From the NCBI GenBank assembly GCA_002102555.1, contig MCFL01000270.1:1-33195 (forward strand): a stretch of DNA of 33,195 nucleotides. Reading direction: 5' to 3'. Positions 21,309 through 31,305 of the stretch are shown here, piece by piece; position 1 is the first letter of the stretch, and every line of letters starts with the position of its first letter. Both the position numbers and the translations under genes were made by a program. Under the pieces are notes generated by a model. The model was not told the DNA's origin. It searched no databases and saw only the letters and a program-made list of their open reading frames with translations. This DNA comes from Catenaria anguillulae PL171. Lineage: Eukaryota > Blastocladiomycota > Blastocladiomycetes > Blastocladiales > Catenariaceae.

Positions 21309-22404
21309 GTTTGAATTGAATGGAGGATCGGTGAAAGTCAACGAGGTGTCAGATGCATCTATGAAGCAACAGAGTCTATCGAGGTCTATGACTGTGGCGA
21401 GAGAATCGTCGCATCCACACTAGGGGAACTGTGTGAAGGAAGGGATGACGGGGGATGGATGCTACTTGTACCGAAGTCGCAAGCGGGCAGAGCGGTGGAC
21501 CAAGCGCAAGCACACGCAGCAGAAATAGCAAGATGAGCGACCAGACTTCTGGACCTGACCTCGACGCGCTGATGGATCAACTGTCAAGGGATGTTTGGGG
21601 ACAGTCTTGTGATTAGCTGCCACCGCCACATGAATTCACCGAACACACGTCATTTCATCATTTGACATTTATGTTGCTCGCCATCCATTGGTCAGCTTTT
21701 CAGCTTGATTCGACCGATCGTGCCTTGGAACCATGTTTGTGAGACATTCCAAGCGCAAACAAGCCTCGCATTGATCAGCGAGTGGTGGGACGCGAGCGGT
21801 GAAACATGGTCATGGGACTACAAATCGACGCGTTTGTTTCAGTGTGACCACATTTGATTATGTCCCAATGCATGATCGACGTTCTCGTACATACGTACAT
21901 AGACGAGTACATACCTACCCTGGAATAGGTATACGGCGAGGGATGCTGACTCAACGAGCTGCGTGAATGGTTGATTCGAGGGGAACTGATTGGCACCCTG
22001 GTTTGCGCTGGATTGCGCGATTGCATCGGCCGCCATCGATTGATTCTTGCATGTATGCCCACGTCAAGGCGAGGTATGACACATGGAGCTCTCGCAGTCT
22101 TCCTTTTGTTGATCAACGGCCAAATTCGTAAGCGCCCCCAGTGCCCCTGTTTTGCTCTTAGCTTTCCTGTCATCTGCCGCTAGAGACAGTGTCGGTACCA
22201 CCCATGCTCGCCCTCGATGCCGGCCATGTCGAGCACAGCTTCCTAGCTTCAGGTGTGAAGGCGGGACAAATAGCCACATCCGCTATGCTATATTGGGAGC
22301 ATTTATACGTGTAGATTCGAAGACTCGATTCAGCCGTCCAGCATTTCAGACCTGCCGAATGGGCCAGATCACGGACAACGTCTAATGAATCTTGCCGGCT
22401 CACA
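21309..22404. other. No recognisable gene; protease upstream region
   Basis: Only short frames. Near 21890-21935 there is an AT-richer stretch with repeated tacat/gtaca words (acatacgtacatagacgag). I see no RNA gene. Confidence 0.5.
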
Positions 22405-22803
22405 ATGTTTTTTCTACTCTGCTCGGTAACTGGATGGTTTTCGAACCGCACGAGCTGCACCATTTCACTCCTGCACTCGCCCTTTTGGCGTTACTTGTCA
22501 ACTGAATTGAATGTGCGTCTTTTCAGACTCTTGCCGACTTGCTCGCGACTGAAAAATCCATTTGACAAGCAAGTCAAAAAGATTGAGGTATGGGTCGTGG
22601 ACGGCAAAGAAAGAAGCCAAGATGTTGAAATAGAAATCAAGAACATTGTGCGAGACAAAAAGGAGGGGCATGTATGGGAATTGGATGAGGTCGCACTTCA
22701 AACAAGCACAGCGAGCGGGCGAGGGCAAGCATTCAGATTTACAACGATCAGCGTGGTACGGAAGGAAGGGGATACATGCCACGGCGCCAAGCGGAAAGTG
22801 TGA
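22405..22803 (+). CDS. Uncertain ORF, 132 codons
   Basis: Opens with a hydrophobic start (MFFLLCSVTGWFSN). It then turns into a charged, soluble-looking region (KKIEVWVVDGKERSQDVEIE, ELDEVALQTSTASG). The composition is more protein-like than most chance frames here, but there is no family match, no partner exons are found, and the opposite strand is also open (22498-22782). It ends just before duplication copy 2. Confidence 0.22.
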   Translation: MFFLLCSVTGWFSNRTSCTISLLHSPFWRYLSTELNVRLFRLLPTCSRLKNPFDKQVKKIEVWVVDGKERSQDVEIEIKNIVRDKKEGHVWELDEVALQTSTASGRGQAFRFTTISVVRKEGDTCHGAKRKV

Positions 22804-22841
22804 GTCCAGGCGGAAAGGAAGGCAGTGTGTGAGTGAAAGAC

Positions 22842-23233
22842 AAGTGTGAGCGGTCGGTGACGCAGTTCATTGTATTAAGGAAGGCATTTGATGTTTCGAA
22901 TGCCGACACACCAATACGTCGACAGTCTCCATGAAGAACGACATGGGTCGGATGACCCTGTCACTCGCACGAGACTCTTCATTTGTCAATCACTGGCATC
23001 CGAATCCCAAACAGACACCGTATTATGCGTGCCTCCCGCAATTTGGTGGGAAAACTGAAACCCATATGTAGAACCAATGCCTTGGTCGCGGCCATCCTCG
23101 TAGCCACGAAGCGCTCCTTGTCTCTAAATGGTTGCCTCAAACATTTTGACCTTGCTCTCCTTGCCCACTGGCTGCAACTCGACAACGCTCAAAGCATCCC
23201 GCTTTTCGAGCTTGACGCTGCACTTGCCGGCAA
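22842..23233. repeat. Dispersed duplication, copy 2
   Basis: Same orientation and order as 4037-4452, about 18.8 kb away. Both edges are abrupt: unrelated sequence lies before aagtgtgagcggtc and after the ggcaaaa near 23233. On the minus strand the right end encodes VVELQPVGKESKVKMFEAT, matching copy 1's frame (VVKLMPVGKERKVKMFEAT) with no indel across about 30 codons, whereas the left two thirds carry indels. Confidence 0.85.
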
Positions 23234-24039
23234 AACTGGTTGCACCGTCTCGAATGGGCCGTAAACTCAGTTCGGGTACAGTGCATGTTGAAGCATCCCC
23301 ACCCCCATCGGCAGTTCGACAAGGGCTGCGTCGTTGCAGAGCCACTGGTCGTTGCGTTGCGCGCGTCGAGCGCCGCCTGACGGATGGCGCTTCATAGTAG
23401 CGGCCCGGTTGAGCTTGGGGACATTGGACCGGCCAATGTTGGCAGTTCGAAACATGGAATGCCTTAATGTTGTTTCTGGCTTGGCTTTTCGATGACTTGA
23501 AGCCGGGTCGGCGGACATAGTGGCCATTGGACCCAGGGACAAGTGTGCCGCAGGCGCAAAGGCATCGATCTCGGTTCGTGTCGCGTGTTCGAATGGGCCG
23601 GATGAGTGACCAAAGAGGGGGAAGGAATGGAACCGAGGCTGCCTAGACGTGGGAAGTGTCCGCATCGGCATTCGGCAGACAGAGGTTGAAGTTGAAGTTG
23701 CGGGCCTGGAATCAAGTAGGGATGTGATCGGAGCACCGTAACGGAGCCATGGGTGGGACCAAGTAGACGGAGGGAATGCCGTCTATCGGTCTTACTGCAT
23801 GGTGTCAAGTTGTGTCGAGAAGTGCAGAATGACAGTGAGACCAGCGACTTCGCGTGTCGGCGTCGAGCACCGTGCAGTTTGGCGGGTTCGGCGAGATGCA
23901 CGCTGAGACCAATGAATCAAAATCAAATCCTTGAGTCGATGTCAAAGAGCCGAGCCTCAACCGCAATGGATGATACAAGAGCCATGTAAAGAAACCTAAA
24001 GAAGAATATTCTACAAACAATCTGTCACCACGGCAAGAC
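23234..24039. other. No recognisable gene; uS2m 3' flank
   Basis: Minus-strand frames at 23267-23671 and 23464-23901 are open but overlap each other and look compositionally random (Arg, His, Pro and Ser rich). The segment next to copy 2 (LSLRPIRDGATSFAGK on the minus strand) may be the rest of the exon-like frame in that copy. Confidence 0.4.
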
Positions 24040-24891
24040 TCAGATATCCGAGAAATCCTGCATCCGCAAATCGGTCCAGGGCTCATGCTGCTTTTCCTTT
24101 TCACGCTTCCCCTCCTCGACCTGCTGCGCCAAGCTCGTCTTCTTGACTTCGCCACGACCTTGCCTGACGGCCTGTGCCACCGTCTTGACGACCAACTCCA
24201 AACTGTGCACCGAATCGTCATTTCCTGGAATCGGGTACGTGACCCACCTCGGATCCACATCACTATCGACCACGGCCATGGTCGGAATGTTGAGCTTGCG
24301 CGCCTCCTTGATGGCACGCATCGTGTGCTTGCTGGTGAGATCCACGGCCACCACCAAATCGGGCTTTGGCGCACTCGTCGGCAACTGCTTTTGGGTATCG
24401 GCCATGGCTTGCCGCTTGACCACCACTTGCTGGGCATTGGTCAGTGTGCCCGGTGTCCATTGCGTCACATAAAACGCTCCCGCATACTCTGCGGCCTCGA
24501 CAGCCAAGTGTTGCACTTGCGGGTCGTTGGCGACAAACAGTACAATGCCGCCGTTGGCCGCAACCAAGCGCGCAAATGCAGCTGCGCGGCGCAGGTGGGC
24601 AAGGGTAGCATTTGGGTCAATGATGTGCAGGCCCTGGCGAGTGCCCAGCAGGTAGGCGAGGGTTTGCGGGGTGGAGCGGGACGGCGCGTGGCCAATGTGG
24701 GTAGTGGCGGCAATCAGGTCTTGGGTGGTGAGCTGGGTGGCCGACGGGTAGGATGGCTGCTGCTGCGCTGGAGTGGCGGCAGGTTGGGCGGTGGTGGCAA
24801 GCGAGCGGAGGGACCCGAGACCCAGGGAGCGGCGGGCGACGCCTGAGCCTGAGGTGATTCGGATCCGTGTAGTGAGCTTGAGTGCATTCAT
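24040..24891 (-). CDS. MRP4: Mitochondrial small-subunit ribosomal protein uS2m
   Basis: Component of the small subunit of the mitochondrial ribosome (bacterial RpsB/uS2 family). Intronless, 283 residues. The first 50 or so residues are Arg/Ser/Thr/Ala-rich with few acidic residues, a typical import presequence. The uS2 fold follows: DLIAATTHIGHAPSR (the family's GVHFGH-like start), LLGTRQGLHIIDPNATLAHL (the family's NGIHIIDL-like block), IVLFVANDPQVQHLAVEAA, WTPGTLTN (classic W.GG.LTN position), PDLVVAVDLTSKHTMRAIKEARKL (PD.....D...E..A..EA..L) and the nucleotide-like block IPTMAVVDSDVDPRWVTYPI with PGNDDS (P.NDD). The tail is charged. It is transcribed away from the Tim21-like gene, with which it shares a 269-bp upstream region. 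Confidence 0.92.
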   Translation of the reverse strand: MNALKLTTRIRITSGSGVARRSLGLGSLRSLATTAQPAATPAQQQPSYPSATQLTTQDLIAATTHIGHAPSRSTPQTLAYLLGTRQGLHIIDPNATLAHLRRAAAFARLVAANGGIVLFVANDPQVQHLAVEAAEYAGAFYVTQWTPGTLTNAQQVVVKRQAMADTQKQLPTSAPKPDLVVAVDLTSKHTMRAIKEARKLNIPTMAVVDSDVDPRWVTYPIPGNDDSVHSLELVVKTVAQAVRQGRGEVKKTSLAQQVEEGKREKEKQHEPWTDLRMQDFSDI

Positions 24892-25160
24892 TGTTGTGGT
24901 GAATGCTGAATACTGACTGATAAGGACGAAATCGTTTGCTGGCTTGCAATTGTGGTTTTTGGTTGTTCGGCCGTTGGGCTGTGTGTTGGTCGGCAACTGT
25001 GGATCACCCGGTTGGATCGACGGTCCTGCTTCCATCATGCTTCTGTCGCGATTCCTCACGTCGTTCCGTCTGCCTGCGAGACAGCAGCGTGAGCCCTGAG
25101 CCGACAACGACAACGAAACGATGATGAGCCAATGAGCATGACATAACTCCACCTACCACG
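24892..25160. promoter_or_regulatory. Shared bidirectional upstream region
   Basis: 269 bp separate the divergent start codons of uS2m (minus) and the Tim21-like gene (plus). Both products are predicted mitochondrial, so joint control is plausible. I see no obvious TATA box. Inference only. Confidence 0.5.
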
Positions 25161-26331
25161 ATGATTGCTCTGCGCCGCTTGCACTCGACCAGCTTCTCGG
25201 CCTCGCCGTCGTCGCTTGTGCCGCCCCCAATGACGTCGAACCGGCTGCTTCGGAATTCCACCTGGACACGAGCAGTGCCACGTCATGCTTCGACCGCGGC
25301 CGTGTCCTTGACGTTGACGGGGACTCGGAGCCACCCGTACCCGCTGCGTACTGGCCGCCCCTCTTCCCGATCGCTGTCGACCTCCCCTCCTCCACCACCT
25401 CCCTCCTCGCCCGCAACTCCGCCGCAGACGCAACAGCAGCCCGTGGTGCGTGCCCCCATGATGGGTCCAACGACGGCAAGGGACAAGCTCGAGTATGCCA
25501 AGGCACAGGCGACCCGTATTGGTCGCTATGTCCTCTGTGCGTTCTTGTCTGGTCGTTGTTCTTCCCGTTGTTGAGAGATGCTGACACTATTGCACGTCGG
25601 ATAGTCGGCACGGGCGCATACGCAATCTACTGGATCGCGACCGAAGTCACTGGCTTCTTTGTCGGTCCGTGTGATACTCTTGCTGCCTTTCTTTGCCCTC
25701 TCGATGCCCCCTCTGATTGTTAAGTTCTGCATTTTGCTCCGCAGGCTTTTCTCTGCTCGACGTTGGCGAAATCGGCTTCTTTATCGGCGGCGCCTTTTCC
25801 ACCTTGCTCCTTGGCGCGGCCCTTGTCGGCACCCGGCGCCTGGGCGTGCGTAGCCCGCAACGTGCCATTCACGCCACCTTGCAACGGCTCGAACTGGATC
25901 CGACGTTGCGGACCCGGATGGGCGGACACGTGCGATTGGGCGGGTTTCAGGCCGCGGCACACGTCGGCGGGTTCAAATTGAAGCCGTTGCCCGTGGCGCC
26001 GGCGCAAGCGCAGTCGATGGTGGGTAAGTGGGCGGGCAAGATGGTTGTGCCGCAGTGGACTGGTCCGCGTACGTTGGTTTGGTTTTCATTTGTCACCTGG
26101 ATCATGCCACGGATGTGTGCTAACAACGCATACATAGAACGACTCAACCTCGTCTTTCACCTGCACGGTCCCACCACATCGGCCGTCGTGTCTGCCGACC
26201 TGACGCGCCGCTTCCGTGGACCGTATACATACCGGTCACTTGTGGTGGACGTGGACTCGACGGGCGAGCGGCTCGTGTACCAAGGCACCGAGCGCGATGT
26301 GCTCTTCAAGGGCTTGTTGCGCCTGCGTTAA
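25161..26331 (+). CDS. Mitochondrial inner-membrane protein, Tim21-like
   Basis: Four exons (25161-25536, 25605-25664, 25745-26068 and 26138-26331) give 317 residues. The N terminus (MIALRRLHSTSFSASPSS) is a mitochondrial-type presequence, followed by Ser/Pro-rich sequence with a PPPPPP run. Hydrophobic segments lie at about 126-145 (GTGAYAIYWIATEVTGFF) and 155-176 (IGFFIGGAFSTLLLGAALVG). The soluble C-terminal part has SPQRAIHATLQRLELDPTL, then LNLVFHLHGPTTSAVVSADL and GPYTYRSLVVDVDSTGERLV. This order resembles Tim21 of the TIM23 presequence translocase, where an AF.RV.....V block precedes F.V.G..G.G.V and an aromatic-rich YL.VD strand. COA1, which has a related fold, is the main alternative. 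Tim21 normally has one membrane helix, so two hydrophobic segments are a caution. The tail-to-tail neighbour is 39 bp away. Confidence 0.5.
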
Positions 26332-26370
26332 AATTGTTGTTCCCGGGCATTATACGTATGATGTCACCAT

Positions 26371-26949
26371 TTATTCCGATTCCGAATAGAGTTGTGACTC
26401 AAACAACCATCCATGCACACGATTGTTGCCCGTGCCTCCCGTGTATGCCTCTGCAACGAGCGCCCATCCCATGGACGGTTTGATTTCAGGCTTCTTGGAT
26501 GGCGACAGCACAATGAGAAACCGGGCACGTCGGGCAAGCGTTGACAGCACACCATACATGAGCGAGGCGTCAATCAAGTGCAATGCAAATGAGCAAATGA
26601 CCAAATCCCACGACTCGGGGATGGATGAGGAGCAAGACGAGGAGGTATCCAAAAGGCCCGCGGCAATGTCTTGGAATGAAATGGGCAGGCAAGGTTGTCC
26701 AATGCGTTCAACGTAGGCGTCTTGTGTGTAGGGATCCATGGCGGTCCATTCGACTGCAATACCCGCCATGATATTGCTTGTCTGTTCTTGCACCCATTCA
26801 TTGACGATTTGTGTAGCCTCGCCACTTCCCGCCGCCAAATCGAGCATGCGGCACGGCCCGTCGTCTTGCGCAAGCACCGGGTAACTGAGCTGGCCGTCGA
26901 GCGCCACCCATTTCGAGAGCAATGTACGCAGGCATGTGCGCACGCCCAT
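26371..26949 (-). CDS. SAM-dependent methyltransferase (class I)
   Basis: 192 residues from the first in-frame ATG. The Rossmann methyltransferase motif I is CRMLDLAAGSGEAT (the LDLGCGxG-type loop binding S-adenosylmethionine). After it come EWTAMDPYT (the acidic end of strand 2), SFQDIAAGLL (motif II), and SWDLVICSFALHLID (motif post-II/III, close to the FD.V..S.ALH typical of class I enzymes). RARFLIVLSPSKKP follows, resembling the late strand of the fold. The substrate cannot be told from sequence. The open frame continues upstream to 27135 with sequence that looks coding (SLGVQGFYASHGATYRNPHF), so the true start is probably further left. See the separate entry. The gene may encode a mitochondrial or nuclear enzyme. 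Stop codons of this gene and the Tim21-like gene are 39 bp apart. Confidence 0.82.
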   Translation of the reverse strand: MGVRTCLRTLLSKWVALDGQLSYPVLAQDDGPCRMLDLAAGSGEATQIVNEWVQEQTSNIMAGIAVEWTAMDPYTQDAYVERIGQPCLPISFQDIAAGLLDTSSSCSSSIPESWDLVICSFALHLIDASLMYGVLSTLARRARFLIVLSPSKKPEIKPSMGWALVAEAYTGGTGNNRVHGWLFESQLYSESE

Positions 26950-27135
26950 AAAGTGCGGGTTGCGGTAGGTTGCGCCGTGCGAGGCATAGAAGCCTTGGAC
27001 GCCCAGAGACTGGTAGTGGGAGCGGATAGGGCCCGCAGAATGGGTGGTGGCGGCAGAGGTGGGAGCCGCGGGCCGCCGAGCGGCGGGGCGGTGGCTGAGG
27101 ATGGAGGTGGTGGGACTTGAGGATGCATTGTGATG
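26950..27135 (-). other. Coding-like N-terminal extension of the methyltransferase, no ATG
   Basis: Sixty-two further codons are open in frame with the methyltransferase back to a TAA at 27136-27138, but contain no ATG. The half next to the gene looks conserved-protein-like (SLGVQGFYASHGATYRNPHF). The outer half (SSPTTSILSHRPAARRPAAP) resembles a mitochondrial presequence. Either the start is in an upstream exon with an unseen acceptor, or a non-AUG codon is used, or the base calls contain an error. Confidence 0.6.
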
Positions 27136-27490
27136 TTAATTGAGCCTGGGAATCAAAAAGAAGGCCGAGAATGACGGCAGGTGTCCCGTGCGAACATTGC
27201 GAGACAGAGGCAGAACGCAAAGCAAACGCAAAGCTTTGAAGGTGAAAGACGGCCCGCCGATCCAACGTTTCCTCGTTATCCTCGATCTATTAATGTTCCA
27301 CTCGAAAAACGCTCTCAAAGAAAGGAATCCATGCATTTGGCGCACACGCACCGAGAACCCACGGCAATCGGCAATTGAAGCTCTCAACACCCAATCACTT
27401 CACTCGCTTTGCCCCTCACCCCACGCCTCCTCAAACGGAGATCCGCGCCCGCACCCTGTTCTTTTTTGACCTTGAGCTGGCCGATTGAGC

Positions 27491-29585
27491 ATGACGCTGG
27501 TCTTCGACAATGGTTTGTCATTGTCATTTAATAACTTGCCGCTCGTGGACATTCCGTGCATTCATTCTGGTTGAACTCGTTGCTAATTTCAACAGGCACT
27601 GGCCTCTTCAAGGCTGGCTGGGCCTCGGACCCCGATCCTTCGCGTACGCCCCCGTGCTGACCCTTCCCTTTGAGCTTAACGCTAACTTGATCGCCACTGT
27701 CCGTCCTGCAGTCATCACCGAGCCCGTCGTGACCAAAATCCGCGAAAAACACGCGCCCGCGCCGGGCCTGTACGTTGGCCCACACGCCGGCGGGCGCATT
27801 GAGCGCCAACGCACGCCCTTTGACGACGGGGTGCTCGTTTCCTCGGACTTGATGGAAGCCGTGCTCGACCACGCATTCATATCGCTCAACATCTCGCGCA
27901 ACGGGTTCGACAATGTGATTGCCACGGAACCGTTTGCGCACCCGTCGTTTGCGCGCGGGATCCTTGAGGAGCTCTTGTTTGAGGCGTATGAGGCGCCGGC
28001 AGCAGCTGTCGGCGTGGATTCCTTGTTTGCGTTGCATCATGTTGCGCCCGATGCGCTTATGCGTGGACAAGCTGCGGCAGGCGGGAAGCGGGCCGTGGTG
28101 GTAGTGAGCATCGGACATAGCAGCACGTGCATTGTGCCTGTGGATACAAGTGGAGCGCCCATGGTGACGCAGGCCCAGCGGTTGGGTGTTGGGTGGCACA
28201 AGTTGTCGTCGTACATGCATCATGCTATTCACCTCAAGTATCCCGAGTTTCCGCATTACCTGTCGAATCGCGACTATCAAGTGCGTCTTGTTTTTTTTTG
28301 GGACTTTGATCCATGTCTGCCTGATTTTTTTGCTCAACAATTCATTCCAGGATTTGATGCGCAAACACTGCTACGTGGCGCAATCGTACCCGACCGAGGC
28401 GCTCAAGCTGCTCCACTCGCCAGACTCGGACGTAATTGTGCAATACGCCATTCCAACCGGCCACGTCCGTTTCGATTGTCTTGATCTCTGTCTTGATTTC
28501 CTGTATCACTGACTCCCGCTTCGGACTACCCTAAAGCAAATGCAAATCACACAAGAAAAAGTTGTCCTGACGCCCGACGAACAAGTCCGCCTGGCCACCG
28601 ACCGTACCGCATTTATAGCCGATGTGGTGCTTGCGCGCGCAAAGCTGGACGAAAAAGTAAATCGGCAAAAGGCCACCAATGCTGCGCGCAAGCGGGCAGA
28701 GACAAAGAATCGCATGCGCGTGATGGCGGCCTTGATTGATGAGGACGAGGACGAGGACGGTGGAGGCGGGGGAAAGGGCGGAAGGAGGGCAAGGGCCCGG
28801 GCAAAGGCCAAGGCTGGTATGTTTGTCTAGCGAAACTTGATGAATATGGGGGGGGGGAGGCGTCGATTTGACAAGTGTTGCATTTTCCGTGTAGACAACA
28901 CGTTTGGTGACGACCAGGCCGATTGGCAAGTGTACAGCGACCTGGTGCGTTGCCAAGTTTCTTGTCACGGCAACATGAGGCCGATTATCTTACTCACATG
29001 TGCGCCGCACAGTCCAAAGACACGCCCGACGACATTGACGACGACGCGGTTGCCTCGCTCGCCCGCCTCGACCGCGTCTTGGCCGAATACGACCCGCACC
29101 GACTACATCGTGTACCCTCGGCCGCACAACACAAGGTGCTGTATCGACTGGCCTCTGGCCCACCGCTGGCGCGCGACGCGCCCGACCACGAACGGCTCCA
29201 GCGCGCACACCAGCTGCGCATCAACATTGAGCGTGTGCGCGTGCCCGAGGCGCTGTTTGCGCCCAATGTAGTTGGCGTGGACGAGGCCGGCATTCAGGAT
29301 TTGGTGTTGCATGCCGTGCGGGCAGTCATGGATGTGGATGAGGTGAGCGAGGTCCAGGTCGTGTGCACGGGCGGCGGGGCCACGTTGCCTGGGTTGGACC
29401 AACGGTTAAGGGGCGAGTTGAAGCGCGAGTTGCCCGCAGTCATGGGCGTGGATGTGGTCCGGACCGATGAGCCAGTGTTTGATGCGTGGCGTGGGGCGGC
29501 CTCTGCGCCAGTTGTGTTTACGACCAGGCAAGAGTGGATGGAGACGGGGAGGGTCAAGGGGTCTGTGTTCAGCAATGACATCTGA
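27491..29585 (+). CDS. ARP5: Actin-related protein 5 (INO80 complex)
   Basis: Nuclear actin-fold subunit of the INO80 chromatin remodeller, working with Ies6. Seven exons (27491-27512, 27596-27643, 27712-28280, 28351-28464, 28537-28816, 28895-28944 and 29013-29585) give 551 residues. Evidence: MTLVFDNGTGLFKAGWASD (phosphate loop), DNVIATEPFAHP, ILEELLFEAYEAPAAAVGVDSLF (ARP5's MSELLFE.Y..P....GIDSLF), VVVSIGHSSTCIVPV (second phosphate loop), LGVGWHKLSSYMHHAIHLKYP and HCYVAQSYPTEAL. Then comes the ARP5-specific charged insert with ARAKLDEKVNRQKATNAARK, ending in DNTFGDDQADWQVYSDL, close to the DDTFG..D.DW.VY motif of fungal ARP5. The C-terminal part is RINIERVRVPEALFAPNVVG, GIQDLV, CTGGGATLPGLDQRL and DAWRGAASAP. 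The insert is shorter than in human ARP5 (607 residues). The 3' end lies 58 bp from that of GSH2. Confidence 0.9.
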
Positions 29586-29643
29586 CCAATGCGTATGAAT
29601 AGAACATGCAAGCAATCACAAAATGAAAAAACATGAATAAGAT

Positions 29644-31305
29644 TCAATACAGCAATGGGCTATCCAGCACGGCAAATCCGGCCGCCACGCCTCCCTCATG
29701 GCTCGATGCCACCTTGGTCCTGAGCAAATGTCCGCCAGCTTCATTCTTGACCACATGGTCGCCGTTGGCTACCCAAATCCCGTAAATCCCCAACTCGGAC
29801 ACCACCTCTGCATCTTGAATCACCTCGCCCTGGCGCACGAGCACGTTGCGCATGGGCGGCGGCTCAATGAGCTCCATCAAAATGTACGCTGCACGCTCGT
29901 TTGGTGCAAGCGACTGCAAAAACTGCGGAATGTCTGCCTGGTACACATTGTTGCCGCCGCCCTCGCGTTGCGGCTTGACCACGTATTTGAGCGGGTCCTT
30001 GAGCGCCATGGCAAACGCTTGGTCGCCCTCGGCGGTGCCGGCATCCAGCGAGTACAGGCCCGTGAAGCACGTGCGCAGCAGAGCAGCGTCGTGCGCGGGC
30101 AAGAAGCGTTCGAGTTGGCCAGGGAGCGCAAGCACTTGCTGGACTTTTTTCGCGCCGGCGAGTTGTTGCGCGACCGTCGGGCATTTCACGGCAATTGAGG
30201 ATTCAATGAGCGAGCGCGCAGACCATTCGGCGTCGGTCGGGTAGTCCGAAGGACCGTAGCCCGCGCGGAAGTAGACGACCGACACGGGTCGCGGGCCGTT
30301 GAATGTTTGGCTGGAGCGTATCATGGAATGTGAGCGAAATGGTACGAGAGCAGAAATCAAGTGAAGAAAACGAGCATATACATGACGAGCTTGCGTTCGG
30401 AAGAGACCGATCCGGACTGGTGCATTTCGGCCAGCGTGCGGCGGAACAGCTTGATGCCGTAGCGCTCAATCAACTGGTACTCGATCCACCGCTGATCCAT
30501 GGCGTTGCGTTCGCCGGGCTGCACCACCATCACCACCACGGCCTCGGCATCCGCGGCTTGCTGCTTGACATACTCCCTGTGTGCCTCTGCAATGCCTCCT
30601 GCAATCGCCTCCCTGGCGCCGTTTGCAGGCAACGCCTCGGGCACAATGTCAAACGTGGACGGATTGTCGCGCTTGTTGTAGAAATCCGTCTTGCTTGACA
30701 GGTACTGGTGCAAGCCAGTGGTGAGCGACGACAGACATCCAAACGAGGATGCAATCGTGTTGAGTTCGACTTGCTGGATGGTTGGTGGGGTCGTGGGCGA
30801 CGTCTGGTGCAACAGATAGTCGGACCGGTGGATGCCGAGCGAGATTGATTGTGCGGGTAAGCCCGCGGCGAGCTGGCGGCGGTAGATCGAGTACAGGCGG
30901 GAGGTGAAAGGGTCCACGTCACCAATTCTGGTTGCGATACATGTACATTGACGTGAGCGACAGACGAGCGCACTTTGATGACGTCCGGACATACCCATCC
31001 ATGACCTCGGAGAGAAACCCAGAATCTTTGGTAATCTCGTGCACGAGGGTATTGAACACGGGCTGCAGCCTGCGCGCCTGCTCGAATCCGGCCTTTGGGA
31101 ACGGGCTCGGGAACAGCGCAATGGGTGCATGGACAGCCGAGTGCGACAATGTGGATTTGCCGTCAGGCCCGCTGCCCAGGGCGCGGATCACGAGGCCGTG
31201 TGCGAGCGACCAGTCAACGGCCATGTCGCGAAGGGCGTGGATTTGGTCGGCGGCCAGTGCGGGCGGGAAGGCCGGCGGCGAGGTGGGGGCTGCGTTGGTG
31301 CTCAT
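29644..31305 (-). CDS. GSH2: Glutathione synthetase
   Basis: Second enzyme of glutathione synthesis: joins gamma-glutamylcysteine and glycine with ATP, in the cytosol, as a homodimer. Exons are 31305-30995, 30927-30382 and 30310-29644, giving 507 residues. Blocks in order: ALFPSPFPKAGFEQARRLQP (typical N-terminal PSPFP motif), DSGFLSEVMDG, RLYSIYRRQLAAG, LGIHRSDYLLHQ, QQVELNTIASSFGCLSSLTT (substrate-binding VE.NTI..SF), VMVVQPGERNAMDQRWIEYQL, VVYFRAGYGPSDYP (Y.RAGY), and the ATP-grasp glycine loop KYVVKPQREGGGNNVY (394-408). It ends with RTKVASSHEGGVAAGFAVLDSP, matching the family's R.K....EGGVAAG.GVLDS. An in-frame ATG at 31389 would add 28 residues, basic and Pro-rich. I prefer 31305 because similarity starts shortly after it. 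Confidence 0.95.

Noticed and set aside
20364-21314. 316-codon plus-strand frame opposite protease exon 1
   Set aside because: The minus strand encodes the signal peptide, propeptide and Asp/His catalytic motifs. This frame is an antisense shadow.
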